A stretch of DNA of 48,346 nt from CAYZAW01 sp964476505 (GCA_964476505.1 CAYZAW010000011.1:1-48346), one strand, 5' to 3'. Shown: positions 25,920 to 35,407, counted from the first letter of the stretch. Made by a program: numbers and translations. The notes: generated from the letters alone by a model not told the origin.

Positions 25920-26909
25920 ATGGAAAAGAACAAAAAAGGCTTCCGCGGCGTATTGCAATGGCTGTATAACTACACCACCGTGGTAGCGATCGTGCTGGTA
26001 TTCCTGTTCTTTGCATTCGCTGCACCAAGCTTTTTAACGCTTAGCAACCTTTGCTCGGTACTCAACCAGTCCGCATTGTTGATGCTGGTGGCAACGGGCA
26101 TGTGCCTCACGGTAGTGGCAGGCGGTACGGACTTGTCCGTGGCAGCCACCTACGGCTTGGGCGCAATGGCTGCGGTGCTGTGCTTGGAGGCGGGGCTTCC
26201 GGTGGGCGTAGCGATACTGGCTGCGATCCTGCTGGGCGTGTTATACGGGCTGTTCAACAGTCTGCTCATCGTAAAAGTAAAAATCTCCATCTGGCTGGCG
26301 TCCATCGGCACGCTGTTCATCGGAGAAAGCATTGAGCGCATCGTTACCAAGGGCGGTACCGCCGTGTATATGACGGACGTACCCGCGGCTTACTCCTTTA
26401 TCGGCAAGGGCGTGCTGTTCGAGGCGGGGGACTTCTCCGTTAAGTTCAGCATCGTGCTGGCGCTCATCGTTGCCCTTGCCGCACACTTCCTCTTGTCCCG
26501 CACGGTATACGGCAGGCAGCTGTACGCAACGGGTCAGCAGGTGCGGGCGGCTAGGCTTTCCGGCGTACCGGTGGATAAATTCATGACCATCGCCTTTGTG
26601 ATCGCAGGCGTATGCTGTGCACTGTCCGGCGTGGTCAGCAGCGCAACGATGTCTTCCTACATTCCGTTAGGCGGGCGTTATTACCTGCTGGACTCCATGG
26701 GCGCTGTGTTCATCGGTTCAACGCTCAACAAGCGCGGCTTTGCCAATATCCCCGGCATGCTCATAGGCGTTCTGTTCTTCGGTTTACTGTCAAACGGCAT
26801 GAACCTGATGGGCCTGCATTTTTACTGGCAGAGCGTGGCGCGCGGCGGCATGATATTCCTAACGCTTGCGCTGGACTCCTACCGCAGGAGCAACTTGGTC
26901 AAGGGCTGA
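25920..26909 (+). CDS. Sugar ABC transporter permease 2 (RbsC/LsrD-type)
   Basis: A 329-residue paralogue of the preceding permease in the same family: VVAGGTDLSVAATYG near segment 3 and GQQVRAARLSGVPVDKF as the ATPase-contact loop. Two different permeases imply a heterodimeric channel, as in LsrCD. It begins one base after the stop of permease 1, so the two are translated together. Confidence 0.92.
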   Translation: MEKNKKGFRGVLQWLYNYTTVVAIVLVFLFFAFAAPSFLTLSNLCSVLNQSALLMLVATGMCLTVVAGGTDLSVAATYGLGAMAAVLCLEAGLPVGVAILAAILLGVLYGLFNSLLIVKVKISIWLASIGTLFIGESIERIVTKGGTAVYMTDVPAAYSFIGKGVLFEAGDFSVKFSIVLALIVALAAHFLLSRTVYGRQLYATGQQVRAARLSGVPVDKFMTIAFVIAGVCCALSGVVSSATMSSYIPLGGRYYLLDSMGAVFIGSTLNKRGFANIPGMLIGVLFFGLLSNGMNLMGLHFYWQSVARGGMIFLTLALDSYRRSNLVKG

Positions 26910-26963
26910 TAAGCCCGGCAAATACCGGTATTCAATATTTACATATTATATGGAGGCGTAACT

Positions 26964-27653
26964 ATGAACAACTATCCTTCTGAACAGGAAGCACGGGAAC
27001 TGATCTGCGAGATCGGCCGCCGCATTTTCGAAAAAGACATGGTAGCGGCAAACGACGGTAACATTACGGTGAAAATCAGCGACGACTGCATCTTGGCGAC
27101 CCCCACGGGCGTCAGCAAGGGCTTTATGCAGCCGGAAATGATGTCCATGCTGGATCTTAAGGGCAACATCGTAGCCTGCGGCAGCATCAAGCCCTCCTCC
27201 GAGGTAAAAATGCATCTGCGTATCTTCAATGAGAACCCGGCAGTGGGCGCCTGCGTACACGCACACCCCATCAACGCCACTGCTTATGCCATCACAGGCG
27301 AATGGCTGGATGCGCCTATCTTCGCAGAATCCGCCATTCAGCTGGGCGTGGTGCCCGTGGCGGTATACGGCAAGCCCGGCAGCCAAGAGGTGCCGGATTC
27401 CGTTGCACCCTTTGCAAAAGACTATAACTGCTGCCTGCTGTCCTTCCACGGCGCGCTCACTTGGGGCAGCGACCTGATGCAGGCATACTACCGCATGGAG
27501 GCACTGGAGCATTTTGCCCAGTTGTACACCATCACCCAGCATGTGATGCACAACACCCGCTACATGACGCCGGAGCAGATGGCAGGGGCGATCCAAATTC
27601 GTGAACAGGGCTGCGGCGTGTATTCCGGCGGCGTGCCCAACAATCGCGGCTAA
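26964..27653 (+). CDS. Class II aldolase/adducin family protein (FucA-like)
   Basis: The 229-residue enzyme keeps the class II aldolase metal site: HAHP supplies His99 and His101, and FHGAL supplies His162. Glu80 in KPSSEVK is the catalytic acid. Relatives split L-fuculose-1-P or L-rhamnulose-1-P into dihydroxyacetone phosphate and an aldehyde, or epimerise L-ribulose-5-P. The iron alcohol dehydrogenase directly after it argues for aldol cleavage followed by aldehyde reduction. TGGAGG precedes the start. Confidence 0.9.
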   Translation: MNNYPSEQEARELICEIGRRIFEKDMVAANDGNITVKISDDCILATPTGVSKGFMQPEMMSMLDLKGNIVACGSIKPSSEVKMHLRIFNENPAVGACVHAHPINATAYAITGEWLDAPIFAESAIQLGVVPVAVYGKPGSQEVPDSVAPFAKDYNCCLLSFHGALTWGSDLMQAYYRMEALEHFAQLYTITQHVMHNTRYMTPEQMAGAIQIREQGCGVYSGGVPNNRG

Positions 27654-27666
27654 AAGGAGGCAGCTT

Positions 27667-28845
27667 ATGCAAGCGTTTCAGTATTACAACCCCACCAAGG
27701 TAGTGTTTGGCGTGGGCGAGTTCAATAAGCTTGGGCAGGAGGCAGCCGCCCTTGGCAAAAAGGCGCTTCTGGTAAAGCAGGAAGGCCCCTTGGAGGGCAT
27801 GGGAGTCTACAAAAAGGCGGAGCAGTATTTAAAGGAAGCAGGTCTTAGCGTTGTTGCCTTGGCAGGGGTCAGCTCCAACCCCAAGCTTTCTAAAATCCGC
27901 GAGGGCGTGGCGCTGGCAAAGGCAAATGGCATAGACGTTGTGGTGGCCGTTGGCGGCGGAAGCTGCATCGACGCCGCAAAGGCCATCGGCATCGGCGCGC
28001 TGGACGCAGGCGACTTGTGGGATTTCTGGGCGCGCAAGCGCACCGTGGAAAAGACCTTGCCCGTAGTGGCAGTTTCCACCATCTCCGCCACCGGTGCGGA
28101 AACCAGCTGCCATGTGGTGGTTACAAACGATACCGAGGCAGATACCACCAAGTGGCAGAAGTGGGCGCTGCATGACGCGCACGCTTTCCCCGATACCGCC
28201 ATCATCGACCCGGAGCTGTTGGCAACCGTTCCCCCGCGCCTGACCGCAGCCGGCATGGCGGACACCATTTCTCACGTAATTGAAGGATACTTTGACGGCG
28301 TGCCGGACAACCCCATTTCCGACCGACTTGGCGAGGGCATTGTCATGACCGTGATCGAAAACGCGGGCGTGCTCAAAAACCCCGGCGACCTCAAGGCCCG
28401 CGCCGCCATCAGCTGGGCGGCAACGCTTGCTATGAGCGGCTTGCAGGACTGCGGTCGGTCTAACGCAGGCTTCCCGGCACACTGGATACAGCATGCCGTA
28501 GGCGCGCTGACCGATACATCCCACGGCGAGGGCTTGGCGGTGCTGAACCCCGCTTGGTTGGAGCATGTAAATCAGGAGAACCCGGCAAAATTCGTGCAGT
28601 TTACACAGCGCGTGTTCGGCTTGGAGCGCAAACCCGGCATGACGGATGTGCAATACGGGCAGATGGGCTTGGATGCCCTCAAGGCGGAGTTTAAGAGCTG
28701 GGGGCTTCCCACCACCTTGAAAGAGCTTCGGGTTACCCGGGAGATGATTCCCGCCATCGTGAAAGCCGTGATGGACAGCCCGGAAACCTATGTGTTCCAA
28801 GAGGAAACGGTTCGCAACGTATTACTTAGCTGTTTGGGCGAGTAA
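27667..28845 (+). CDS. Iron-containing alcohol dehydrogenase
   Basis: A 392-residue group III alcohol dehydrogenase. NAD binding is shown by VVVAVGGGSCIDAAKAI. The iron ligands are the Asp and His of MADTISHVIE and the two His of HAVGALTDTSHGEG. FucO, lactaldehyde reductase, is a close functional model: it reduces the aldehyde released by the aldolase. AAGGAGG at 27654 sets the start at 27667. It is the last gene of the operon, ending at a strong terminator. Confidence 0.92.
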   Translation: MQAFQYYNPTKVVFGVGEFNKLGQEAAALGKKALLVKQEGPLEGMGVYKKAEQYLKEAGLSVVALAGVSSNPKLSKIREGVALAKANGIDVVVAVGGGSCIDAAKAIGIGALDAGDLWDFWARKRTVEKTLPVVAVSTISATGAETSCHVVVTNDTEADTTKWQKWALHDAHAFPDTAIIDPELLATVPPRLTAAGMADTISHVIEGYFDGVPDNPISDRLGEGIVMTVIENAGVLKNPGDLKARAAISWAATLAMSGLQDCGRSNAGFPAHWIQHAVGALTDTSHGEGLAVLNPAWLEHVNQENPAKFVQFTQRVFGLERKPGMTDVQYGQMGLDALKAEFKSWGLPTTLKELRVTREMIPAIVKAVMDSPETYVFQEETVRNVLLSCLGE

Positions 28846-28872
28846 CGGAAAAACCACATCATTCTCCTTTCT

Positions 28873-28909
28873 AAAATGCCCCTGCCGTTTGATGCGGCGG
28901 GGGCGTTTT
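28873..28909. terminator. Bidirectional intrinsic terminator
   Basis: AAAATGCCCCTGCCG and CGGCGGGGGCGTTTT form a 15-base stem with a 7-base loop. It closes the sugar operon and can also end the convergent MATE gene. Confidence 0.9.
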
Positions 28910-28942
28910 ACTGTCGGCGAGTATGCTTTTTTGCAGCGCTTT

Positions 28943-30301
28943 CTATACCACTCGGTACTTCATCCATTTGCTTTTTGTATACCGGTGTAAAAATACAACG
29001 GAACGGAATGTCCAGTCGATCAAATATGCAAGCCATACGCCTATAACGCCGAGCCCCAAGTAGGTGCTTAAAATATAACCGGAAAGCAGCCGGAATACCC
29101 ACATGGACACAACGGAAATGACCATAGGCGTTTTTACATCTCCCGCGGCACGGAAGGTGGCGGGCAGGTTAAACGCGGCAGGCCATAGCAGCACGCTGCC
29201 TATGGCATGTATCCAAATGCACGGTATGGTAAGCGCCGTGGTTTCGGCGGACAATCCGTACAGGCGAATCATGGTGGGCAGCAGTAAAATACACGCTGTG
29301 CATACGAGTAGATTGGCTGCCATGGAGAACAGGATCAATTTCTTGTTATAGTACTTTGCTTGCTCGTAATGATTGGCGCCCACACAACGGGCTATAATGG
29401 TGGTAAGCGCAAGGGAGATGGCAAGTCCCGGGATCACCTCCATACTCGCAAAAACAGATGTAACAGCGTTGGCGGTGATGGATGGCGTGCCAAACGTGGA
29501 TACCACGCTTAAAAGCAATATCTTCCCAAACTGAAACATGCCGTTTTCCACGCCGCTGGGAATGCCAACGCGCAGAATTCGCTTTACCATCATGCCGCTG
29601 AAGCGGTGTCGGAGCGTTTTCTCCAAATACAGGGGTCGCTTTTTATCGAATAGCATCGCCGTGATTACCACGGCGGCGGTCATGCGCGACAGCAGGGTGG
29701 GAATGGCCACACCCGCAGTGCCCATCTTTAGCAGGTATATGCATATGGCATTACCGATCAGGTTGATGGCGTTCATCATCATGGAAACAGACATGGTCAC
29801 CTTGGAATTGCCCATGGTGCGGAAGATGGACGCGCCGCCGTTGTATATGGCGATAAAGGGAATGGACAGATTGGTGATCATCAGGTAGATTTCCGCATGC
29901 CCGTATACCTCGGCGGTGATCTGCCCAAACACTACGTTTAAAATAAAGCCTTTTAAAGCGTATACCAAAAGCATCATGGCAAGGGACGCCACGCCGCAAA
30001 ACCATACCAACTCGTTGGAAGCTGTACGCGCCTTGACCTCGTTTTGCAGGCCGAGGTATTGCCCCGCTACCACTGCGCCGCCCGTAGCCAGCGCCGAAAA
30101 GGTGTAGATCACCAGCACCATGATGTTATCGATTAACGATACGCCGGATACGGCTGCCTCTCCAACGCTTGCAACCATCATGGAATCTGCCATGCCCACA
30201 AATACGGCAAGCGCTTGTTCCACGATGAGGGGAAGTATCAATGTAAAGAGGGCTTTGTTGCTAAAGAGCAGATCCCTTTTTTGTGTAATGACAGCGCTCA
30301 A
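28943..30301 (-). CDS. MATE family multidrug/Na+ efflux protein
   Basis: A 452-residue integral membrane protein with 12 hydrophobic segments in two similar halves. LILPLIVEQALAVFVGMADS at the start of half 1 and RVGIPSGVENGMFQFG at the start of half 2 are the typical MATE signatures. It exports cationic drugs or metabolites in exchange for ions. It stands alone on the minus strand with no adjacent regulator. Confidence 0.93.
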   Translation of the reverse strand: MSAVITQKRDLLFSNKALFTLILPLIVEQALAVFVGMADSMMVASVGEAAVSGVSLIDNIMVLVIYTFSALATGGAVVAGQYLGLQNEVKARTASNELVWFCGVASLAMMLLVYALKGFILNVVFGQITAEVYGHAEIYLMITNLSIPFIAIYNGGASIFRTMGNSKVTMSVSMMMNAINLIGNAICIYLLKMGTAGVAIPTLLSRMTAAVVITAMLFDKKRPLYLEKTLRHRFSGMMVKRILRVGIPSGVENGMFQFGKILLLSVVSTFGTPSITANAVTSVFASMEVIPGLAISLALTTIIARCVGANHYEQAKYYNKKLILFSMAANLLVCTACILLLPTMIRLYGLSAETTALTIPCIWIHAIGSVLLWPAAFNLPATFRAAGDVKTPMVISVVSMWVFRLLSGYILSTYLGLGVIGVWLAYLIDWTFRSVVFLHRYTKSKWMKYRVV

Positions 30302-30429
30302 TGCACATGCCTCCGTCGGTAAGCTCCGAAAATCGTTTCGATTTCATATTCTACACCCTCATACGGGTTTTACAAAATATAAAATACGCGGAGCATAAAA
30401 ACAGCGCGGTATACCGCGCTGTCGTAAGG

Positions 30430-30870
30430 TCAACCGTTCTTTTGCAGCCTTTCGTTAACAAGAGCTGCATCTTTTTTTGCGCGGCGGTAGAACAGCGAGC
30501 AGATAATGGCAAACACCACAACGATGGTGCCCTCCATGCCTAAGAGCATGCCCAGATCCTCCGCGCGGAACCACTCGAACAAAAAGCCGCACAGCATGAC
30601 CACCGCATTGATATAGAGAAAATTCAACAGCATATACAGCAAAAACTTTCGGTTGGAGGGCTCGCGCTTTTTATCGGCAAACAGCACGGTAACGGAGCAT
30701 AAAAGCGCGCATAGCGCCAGCTGCCAGATGAGTGCCGCCCCGTGTGAGGTATCCGTATCCCAAAACAGCTCGATGTATGCGGCGGCGGCAAGGGAGATGC
30801 CGGTCATCATGGCGGGGAATATCTGCAATACTTTTTTGATGGCTGCAATCAGCTTCGCGGTTCTCTTCAT
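30430..30870 (-). CDS. DUF3021 family membrane protein
   Basis: A 146-residue protein with four membrane segments and a cytoplasmic basic C-terminus (RRAKKDA...RLQKNG). It matches the DUF3021 proteins that pair with LytTR regulators in Bacillota; its molecular role is not known, but the fixed pairing suggests that it restrains or signals to the regulator. Its start overlaps the LytTR stop by four bases, so translation is coupled. Confidence 0.8.
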   Translation of the reverse strand: MKRTAKLIAAIKKVLQIFPAMMTGISLAAAAYIELFWDTDTSHGAALIWQLALCALLCSVTVLFADKKREPSNRKFLLYMLLNFLYINAVVMLCGFLFEWFRAEDLGMLLGMEGTIVVVFAIICSLFYRRAKKDAALVNERLQKNG

Positions 30871-31325
30871 ATTCCCAGTTTCTCCTTTAATACGGCAACA
30901 TACTGGCGGGAAATGACCACCTTTTCTCCGTTCGTTAACAGCGCCTCCAAGCGCCCGCTAAAGGCGGGGGTCACGCTGCGTATTTTTGTGAGGCTCAAGA
31001 TGCTGGATTTTCCGGCGCGGAAGAATTCCGCCTCCGGCAGCATTGCCTCCAGCTCGTACAGGCGCAGCCGTACCTCGTATACCTCGGTTTTTCCGTAGGC
31101 AAACACGCGGTCGTCAACGCTTTCAAAATAGTAGATATCGCCGGGGTCTGCAAGGAACAGGCCGTTGTCACGATACAGCTTCAGCCGCTGGCGAACGCCG
31201 CTTTGCCGAAAGCCCTTCAGGCACTGCATCAGCTCGTCGGTCAGCGTATGGCAGCGTACGATAAGCTCCTCTTCCTCCTCGGGCTTGATGTCCACGATCG
31301 TGATCTTCAAGTGCGCTTCTCCCAT
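30867..31325 (-). CDS. LytTR-domain DNA-binding regulator
   Basis: The 152-residue protein has a short N-terminal region (1-55) and a C-terminal LytTR domain (about 56-150): GDIYYFESVDDRVFAYG, FFRAGKSSILSLTKI and VISRQYVAVLKEKLG. There is no receiver domain, so it is not a standard two-component regulator and is probably governed by its DUF3021 partner. An extended -10 promoter lies just upstream, framed by an inverted repeat. Confidence 0.88.
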   Translation of the reverse strand: MGEAHLKITIVDIKPEEEEELIVRCHTLTDELMQCLKGFRQSGVRQRLKLYRDNGLFLADPGDIYYFESVDDRVFAYGKTEVYEVRLRLYELEAMLPEAEFFRAGKSSILSLTKIRSVTPAFSGRLEALLTNGEKVVISRQYVAVLKEKLGI

Positions 31326-31365
31326 GTTTTTTCTGCATTATACCATAACAGCAGGCGCACTTGAA
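31306..31365. promoter_or_regulatory. LytTR gene promoter framed by an 11-base inverted repeat
   Basis: Minus-strand TGGTATAAT (31337-31345) is an extended -10 box about 12 bases before the start. TTCAAGTGCGC (31306-31316, inside codons 2-7) and GCGCACTTGAA (31355-31365, at the -35 position) are perfect inverted copies, so the regulator may bind both to control itself. Confidence 0.45.
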
Positions 31366-31395
31366 AGATGGCGAAAGCTCTTTTAGAGGCGGCGC

Positions 31396-32169
31396 TTACA
31401 TGCCGCCTACGATCATGCCTACATCCCCGTGCAGCGCTAAGCGCAGCAGCCCCAGTAGGAACAGGTGCGCGGGGTAGTAGAGGTAGAAGAACCACTTCAT
31501 GCCCTTCCATTTGCCCCGCTGCCCGTTGTATTGGCTAAGCGGAATGGTGGCTAATGCAACGCAGAATTGCAGCAGCCCGAAGCGAAGGTCAATGAAGATA
31601 CAGTAAACCAGCGCGTAAAAGCCAACAAATATCATCATGCCAAGCATCTGCTTTTTAAAATCGCCCCGGTTGTTATAAAAGTTGAGGATCACCAGCATGG
31701 CGATGCAGCTCCAGTCCGAGGGGAAGGTGATGGCGCTTATCAGTATGCAAAGCGCCGTTTTCATCCATGGCTTGAACTTGGGGTTGGTGTTGTGCTGCAT
31801 TTGCAGTACAACGAGCGCCCACGCATAAGGCCAGATCACGCTGGTCTGGTTAAAAATACTGGTCTGGAAGGGAACAAAGGGGATACCGAAGCAAAAATTA
31901 TAGGCAAAATGCGAGAGGATGGCCAGAATAAACAGGCGCAGCGTGTACTTTTTCACGTCATGCGTGTAATAATATCCTTCCGCGATCAAAAAGCACATGA
32001 TGGGCATGGTCAGGCGACCGATGGCGTGTAAGCCAAGGATGATCGCGCCGCCGCTGTAGCCGGGATGCAGTACGCTCGTTACATGGTCAATGGTCATGGC
32101 GATAATGGCGATCACCTTCAGCGCGTTGCCGGAAAGGCCGCGGGTCTCTTGCGGTGCAAGCGTTTCCAT
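31396..32169 (-). CDS. TraX-like integral membrane protein
   Basis: A 257-residue polytopic protein with the TraX family pattern: LSGNALKVIAIIAMTIDHV at the N-terminus, GRLTMPIMCFLIAEGYYYT, then repeated hydrophobic segments. TraX acetylates F-pilin in Escherichia coli, but most Bacillota members are chromosomal with unknown substrates and may be acyltransferases. GGAGAA upstream favours the ATG at 32169 over the frame's earlier start. No conjugation genes are nearby. Confidence 0.88.
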   Translation of the reverse strand: METLAPQETRGLSGNALKVIAIIAMTIDHVTSVLHPGYSGGAIILGLHAIGRLTMPIMCFLIAEGYYYTHDVKKYTLRLFILAILSHFAYNFCFGIPFVPFQTSIFNQTSVIWPYAWALVVLQMQHNTNPKFKPWMKTALCILISAITFPSDWSCIAMLVILNFYNNRGDFKKQMLGMMIFVGFYALVYCIFIDLRFGLLQFCVALATIPLSQYNGQRGKWKGMKWFFYLYYPAHLFLLGLLRLALHGDVGMIVGGM

Positions 32170-32285
32170 ATATATGTTCTCCGTTTCTTTTATTCGGGCA
32201 GAGTATACCTTAACCGCCAAGCACCTGCAATAGCCCGGCGGGTAAGCTGCACGGTATTAACGGTAAGCGGTCATAAATGCGGTGC

Positions 32286-32321
32286 AAAAAGCACGGCTCC
32301 CGAACATCGCGAAAGCCGTGC
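32286..32321 (-). terminator. Intrinsic terminator of the UvrA-like gene
   Basis: On the minus strand GCACGGCT and AGCCGTGC form an 8-base stem followed by TTTTT. It lies about 30 bases beyond the UvrA-like stop. Confidence 0.75.
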
Positions 32322-32352
32322 CATAGTCTAACGTGCTATACGCTGTGGATCA

Positions 32353-34626
32353 TCAGCCAAGGGATTTGCGAAGATAGCGTGCCGTAATGGTATCGGAGTT
32401 TGCCGCCATCTCCTGCGGGGTGCCGGTAAACACCACCTCGCCGCCTGCGGTGCCGCCGTCCGGGCCGATGTCTATCAAATAGTCCGCCTGCTTCATCACG
32501 TCCGTGTTGTGTTCAATGATGATGACCGTGTTGCCCCGCTCAACAAATCCGTCCAGCAGGGACATGATTCCTACCACGTCCGAGGCGTGCAGGCCGGTGG
32601 TGGGCTCGTCCAGCACATAGATGTTGCCCTTCTGGTCAAGATACTTCGCCAGCTTCACGCGCTGACGCTCGCCGCCGGACAGGGTGGACAGCGGCTGCCC
32701 CAGCGACAGATAGGATAACCCCACCTCCACCATGGCGTGCAGGTGCTTTTTGATCTTGGGGCAGTCGGAAAAGAACGCTTCCGCTTCCTCGGCGCTCATC
32801 CCAAGGATGTCTACGATGTTTTTTCCCTTATATCGGTAGGACAGTGCCTGCTCGCTGTACCGGGTGCCCTCGCAGGCCTCGCAAACGGTGATGACCGGGT
32901 CCATGAACACCAGCTCCGTTACGATCACGCCCCTGCCCTTGCAGGCCGGGCATCCGCCCTTGCTGTTGAAGGAGAACATGGACGCGTCCGCACCCGCTTC
33001 CTTTGCCAAGAGCTTTCGTATTTCGTCAAAGAAGCCGAGGAAGGTGGCGGGGGTGGAGCGGCCTGTGGCGGTAACGGGGGATTGATCCACCAGCACCACC
33101 TGCTCCTCGTATTGCTTAGCAAACACATCCCGAATAAGCGAGCTTTTCCCCGAGCCTGCCACGCCTGTCACCACGGTAAGCACGTTTAGCGGGATATCCA
33201 CCGAAACGTTTTTTAGGTTATGCACTGCAGCGTTTCGAACGGGCAGGAAGGCGGCGGGCGTTCTCGGCTCCGCCTTGAGGGGCAGCGTTACCTTCATGGC
33301 GTCGCCTGTTAATGTACCGGATCGCAACAGCGCGTCGTAGCTGCCCTGAAACATCACCTCGCCGCCGTGGCTGCCTGCCAGCGGGCCAATATCGATCACC
33401 TCGTCCGCAATGCAGATCACGTCTCTGTCGTGCTCCACCACCAGTACGGAATTGCCCTTGTCCCGCAGGCTCTTCAGCAGCTTCGTCATACGGTGTACGT
33501 CCCGTGGGTGCATGCCGGTGCTGGGCTCGTCAAAAATATAGGTCATGCCGGTAAGGGCGCTTCCCATGTAGCGCACCAGCTTGAGCCGCTGCGCCTCGCC
33601 GCCGGAAAGCGATGCGGATTCCCTGTCCATGGACAGGTATGGCAAGCCGATATCGATCATTCTTGTAAGCGTGGTCACAAGCGTATGCACGATCGTTTCC
33701 GCGCGCGGGTCGCTGATGGAGGACAGCACCTCTCTTAGCGCAGTAAACTCCATGGCGCACATTTCGTCGATGGAGTATCCTGCCACCTTGCAGGAGCGCG
33801 CGGCCTCGTTTAGGCGCTTGCCGTGGCAGCAGGGGCAGTCCTTTTCGTGCACAAGGCGCTGTAAGCGCAGGATGGAGCGCTCGGTGGTCTCGTTTACGTT
33901 GCGCTTTAATACCAAGCGGTTCATCATGTTGTAGATGCCCTCTACCGACTTGTGTACGCGCTTGCCGCCCTGTTCATATGCGCCGTACAGCAGCAGGTTC
34001 TTTTCCTGCTCTGTGTAATCCCGGTATTTTTTGTTCACATCGAACAAGCCGGATTCTTTGTATTGCTTCCAATACCAGTTGTCCACATGGAACGCGGGAA
34101 GATCCAGCATCCCCTCGTTCCAGCACTTGTCCGTATAGATCACCGGCGTGATATCCAGCTCCAGCACCTTGCCGATACCGGAGCATTCGGGGCACATGCC
34201 GTTGGGGTCGTTAAAGGAAAAGTACGAGGCCGTACCCACATAGGGCGTGCCGATGCGGGAGTACAGCAGGCGCAGCGCGGCGTACATATCGCTGATGGTT
34301 CCAACGGTGGAGCGAGCATTGCCGCCCAAACGCGATTGATCGACGATCACCGAGGCGGAAAGGTTTTCTAAAACCTCCACCTTGGGCTTGTCGTACTTGG
34401 GTAGCCGTCCGCGTATCCACGCGGTATAGGTTTCGTTCATCTGCCGCTGACTTTCTGCGGCGATGGTATCAAACACGATGCTGGACTTTCCCGAGCCGGA
34501 TACGCCGGTGAACACCACGATCTTTTCCTTGGGAATCTCCAACGATATGTTCTTTAAATTATTCTGGTTCAACCCCTTGATGATGATCTTTTCCTGATGC
34601 GCCAATGCTGCGTCCTCACTTTCCAC
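32353..34626 (-). CDS. Short UvrA-like ABC ATPase
   Basis: A 757-residue UvrA family protein with two ATPase modules: Walker A VFTGVSGSGKSS and VVTGVAGSGKSS, signatures SLSGGEAQRL and TLSGGERQRV, and Walker B regions TYIFDEPSTG and IYVLDEPTTG. Zinc-type Cys pairs are kept (CPECSG, CPCCHG, CPACKG, CEACEG). Canonical UvrA is about 940 residues; this one lacks roughly 180, which fits loss of the UvrB-binding region. Such short UvrA2/DrrC-like proteins are tied to drug tolerance rather than UvrABC repair. No uvrB or uvrC is near. Confidence 0.9.
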   Translation of the reverse strand: MESEDAALAHQEKIIIKGLNQNNLKNISLEIPKEKIVVFTGVSGSGKSSIVFDTIAAESQRQMNETYTAWIRGRLPKYDKPKVEVLENLSASVIVDQSRLGGNARSTVGTISDMYAALRLLYSRIGTPYVGTASYFSFNDPNGMCPECSGIGKVLELDITPVIYTDKCWNEGMLDLPAFHVDNWYWKQYKESGLFDVNKKYRDYTEQEKNLLLYGAYEQGGKRVHKSVEGIYNMMNRLVLKRNVNETTERSILRLQRLVHEKDCPCCHGKRLNEAARSCKVAGYSIDEMCAMEFTALREVLSSISDPRAETIVHTLVTTLTRMIDIGLPYLSMDRESASLSGGEAQRLKLVRYMGSALTGMTYIFDEPSTGMHPRDVHRMTKLLKSLRDKGNSVLVVEHDRDVICIADEVIDIGPLAGSHGGEVMFQGSYDALLRSGTLTGDAMKVTLPLKAEPRTPAAFLPVRNAAVHNLKNVSVDIPLNVLTVVTGVAGSGKSSLIRDVFAKQYEEQVVLVDQSPVTATGRSTPATFLGFFDEIRKLLAKEAGADASMFSFNSKGGCPACKGRGVIVTELVFMDPVITVCEACEGTRYSEQALSYRYKGKNIVDILGMSAEEAEAFFSDCPKIKKHLHAMVEVGLSYLSLGQPLSTLSGGERQRVKLAKYLDQKGNIYVLDEPTTGLHASDVVGIMSLLDGFVERGNTVIIIEHNTDVMKQADYLIDIGPDGGTAGGEVVFTGTPQEMAANSDTITARYLRKSLG

Positions 34627-34796
34627 TCATTCTCACAGTATCATAGTGTAGCATACCGTAACACGAACCGCTCGACTTTTCTTGCACTGATTCTGCGAGG
34701 CGGCATGCGCCTGATGAACGGCTGCATGCATTGACCGCCAAAGCAAAAATTGTTATCATCGGTTTCATAAACCAAACAGGAAAGGGAAAAGCAGAT

Positions 34797-35153
34797 ATGG
34801 ATCACATTCAAAGACTGGAAGTGGACGAATTCTGGGCGGATTCCACGGTCATAGAGGCAGGCGGGTTGGTGTTCGTTGGCTATTGCATGAAAAACGAGGG
34901 AGAAAGCATCGAGCGACAGATCGCGGGTGCGTTTGACGTATTGGAGGAGCGCTTAAAGCTGGCGGGGCTAACGCTGGAATCGGTCGTTAAGATGGATTGC
35001 CTGTTTCGCGACATCAGCGACTTGCAGTATTTATCCCCCATCATCAAGGAACGGTTTTGCGGGAAGTATCCCACAAGAAAAGCCTTTGAAACCAAATTCA
35101 TTCGGGAGGGAATCCTGTTCCAGATCGATGCCGTTGCTGTCAAGCAGGCGTAA
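34797..35153 (+). CDS. RidA (YjgF/YER057c) family protein
   Basis: The 118-residue protein is a RidA-fold member. GYCMKNEGES and LAGLTLESVVKMDCLFRDI are typical core segments, and the key Arg is present in YPTRKAFE. The catalytic Glu of true RidA (usually in IEAIA) is Asp here (IDAVAV), so it may belong to another Rid subgroup and deaminate other imines. GGAAAGGGAAA upstream supports ATG 34797. Confidence 0.82.
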   Translation: MDHIQRLEVDEFWADSTVIEAGGLVFVGYCMKNEGESIERQIAGAFDVLEERLKLAGLTLESVVKMDCLFRDISDLQYLSPIIKERFCGKYPTRKAFETKFIREGILFQIDAVAVKQA

Positions 35154-35272
35154 GGCACAGGGAAAAAACCTTAATGATATTTTCCGGCGGGAAAGCAAGA
35201 ACAACCATCTGCCCGCCGTGCTTTGAATAGCGGCACGTTCGTTTATTTACTCTGCCCGCAGGTATATTTCGG

Positions 35273-35301
35273 TTGCTAGCTTTAAAAGCGCATAGTATCA
35301 T
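35273..35301 (+). promoter_or_regulatory. Candidate promoter of the beta-glucosidase gene
   Basis: TTGCTA, 17-base spacer, TATCAT, about 105 bases upstream of the GH3 start. The leader between holds an inverted repeat GGCTCC...GGAGCC (about 35322-35378) of unknown role. Confidence 0.4.
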
Positions 35302-35407
35302 AGTAATTGCATATCAAAAGCGGCTCCAAAGAGCGCATAGTTATTCTTCTACCGCATAAAGACGCATCGGAGCCACGCAATCTAGTATCATTACGCAGGA
35401 GGAAATT

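Noticed and set aside
21138..28845. Autoinducer-2 (Lsr) operon
   Set aside because: Transporter and regulator layout match, but LsrF and LsrG are absent and aldolase plus alcohol dehydrogenase indicate sugar breakdown; AI-2 import is not supported.
31396..32169. Conjugation locus based on a TraX-like gene
   Set aside because: No other transfer genes or origin are nearby; chromosomal TraX-like proteins are common in Bacillota.
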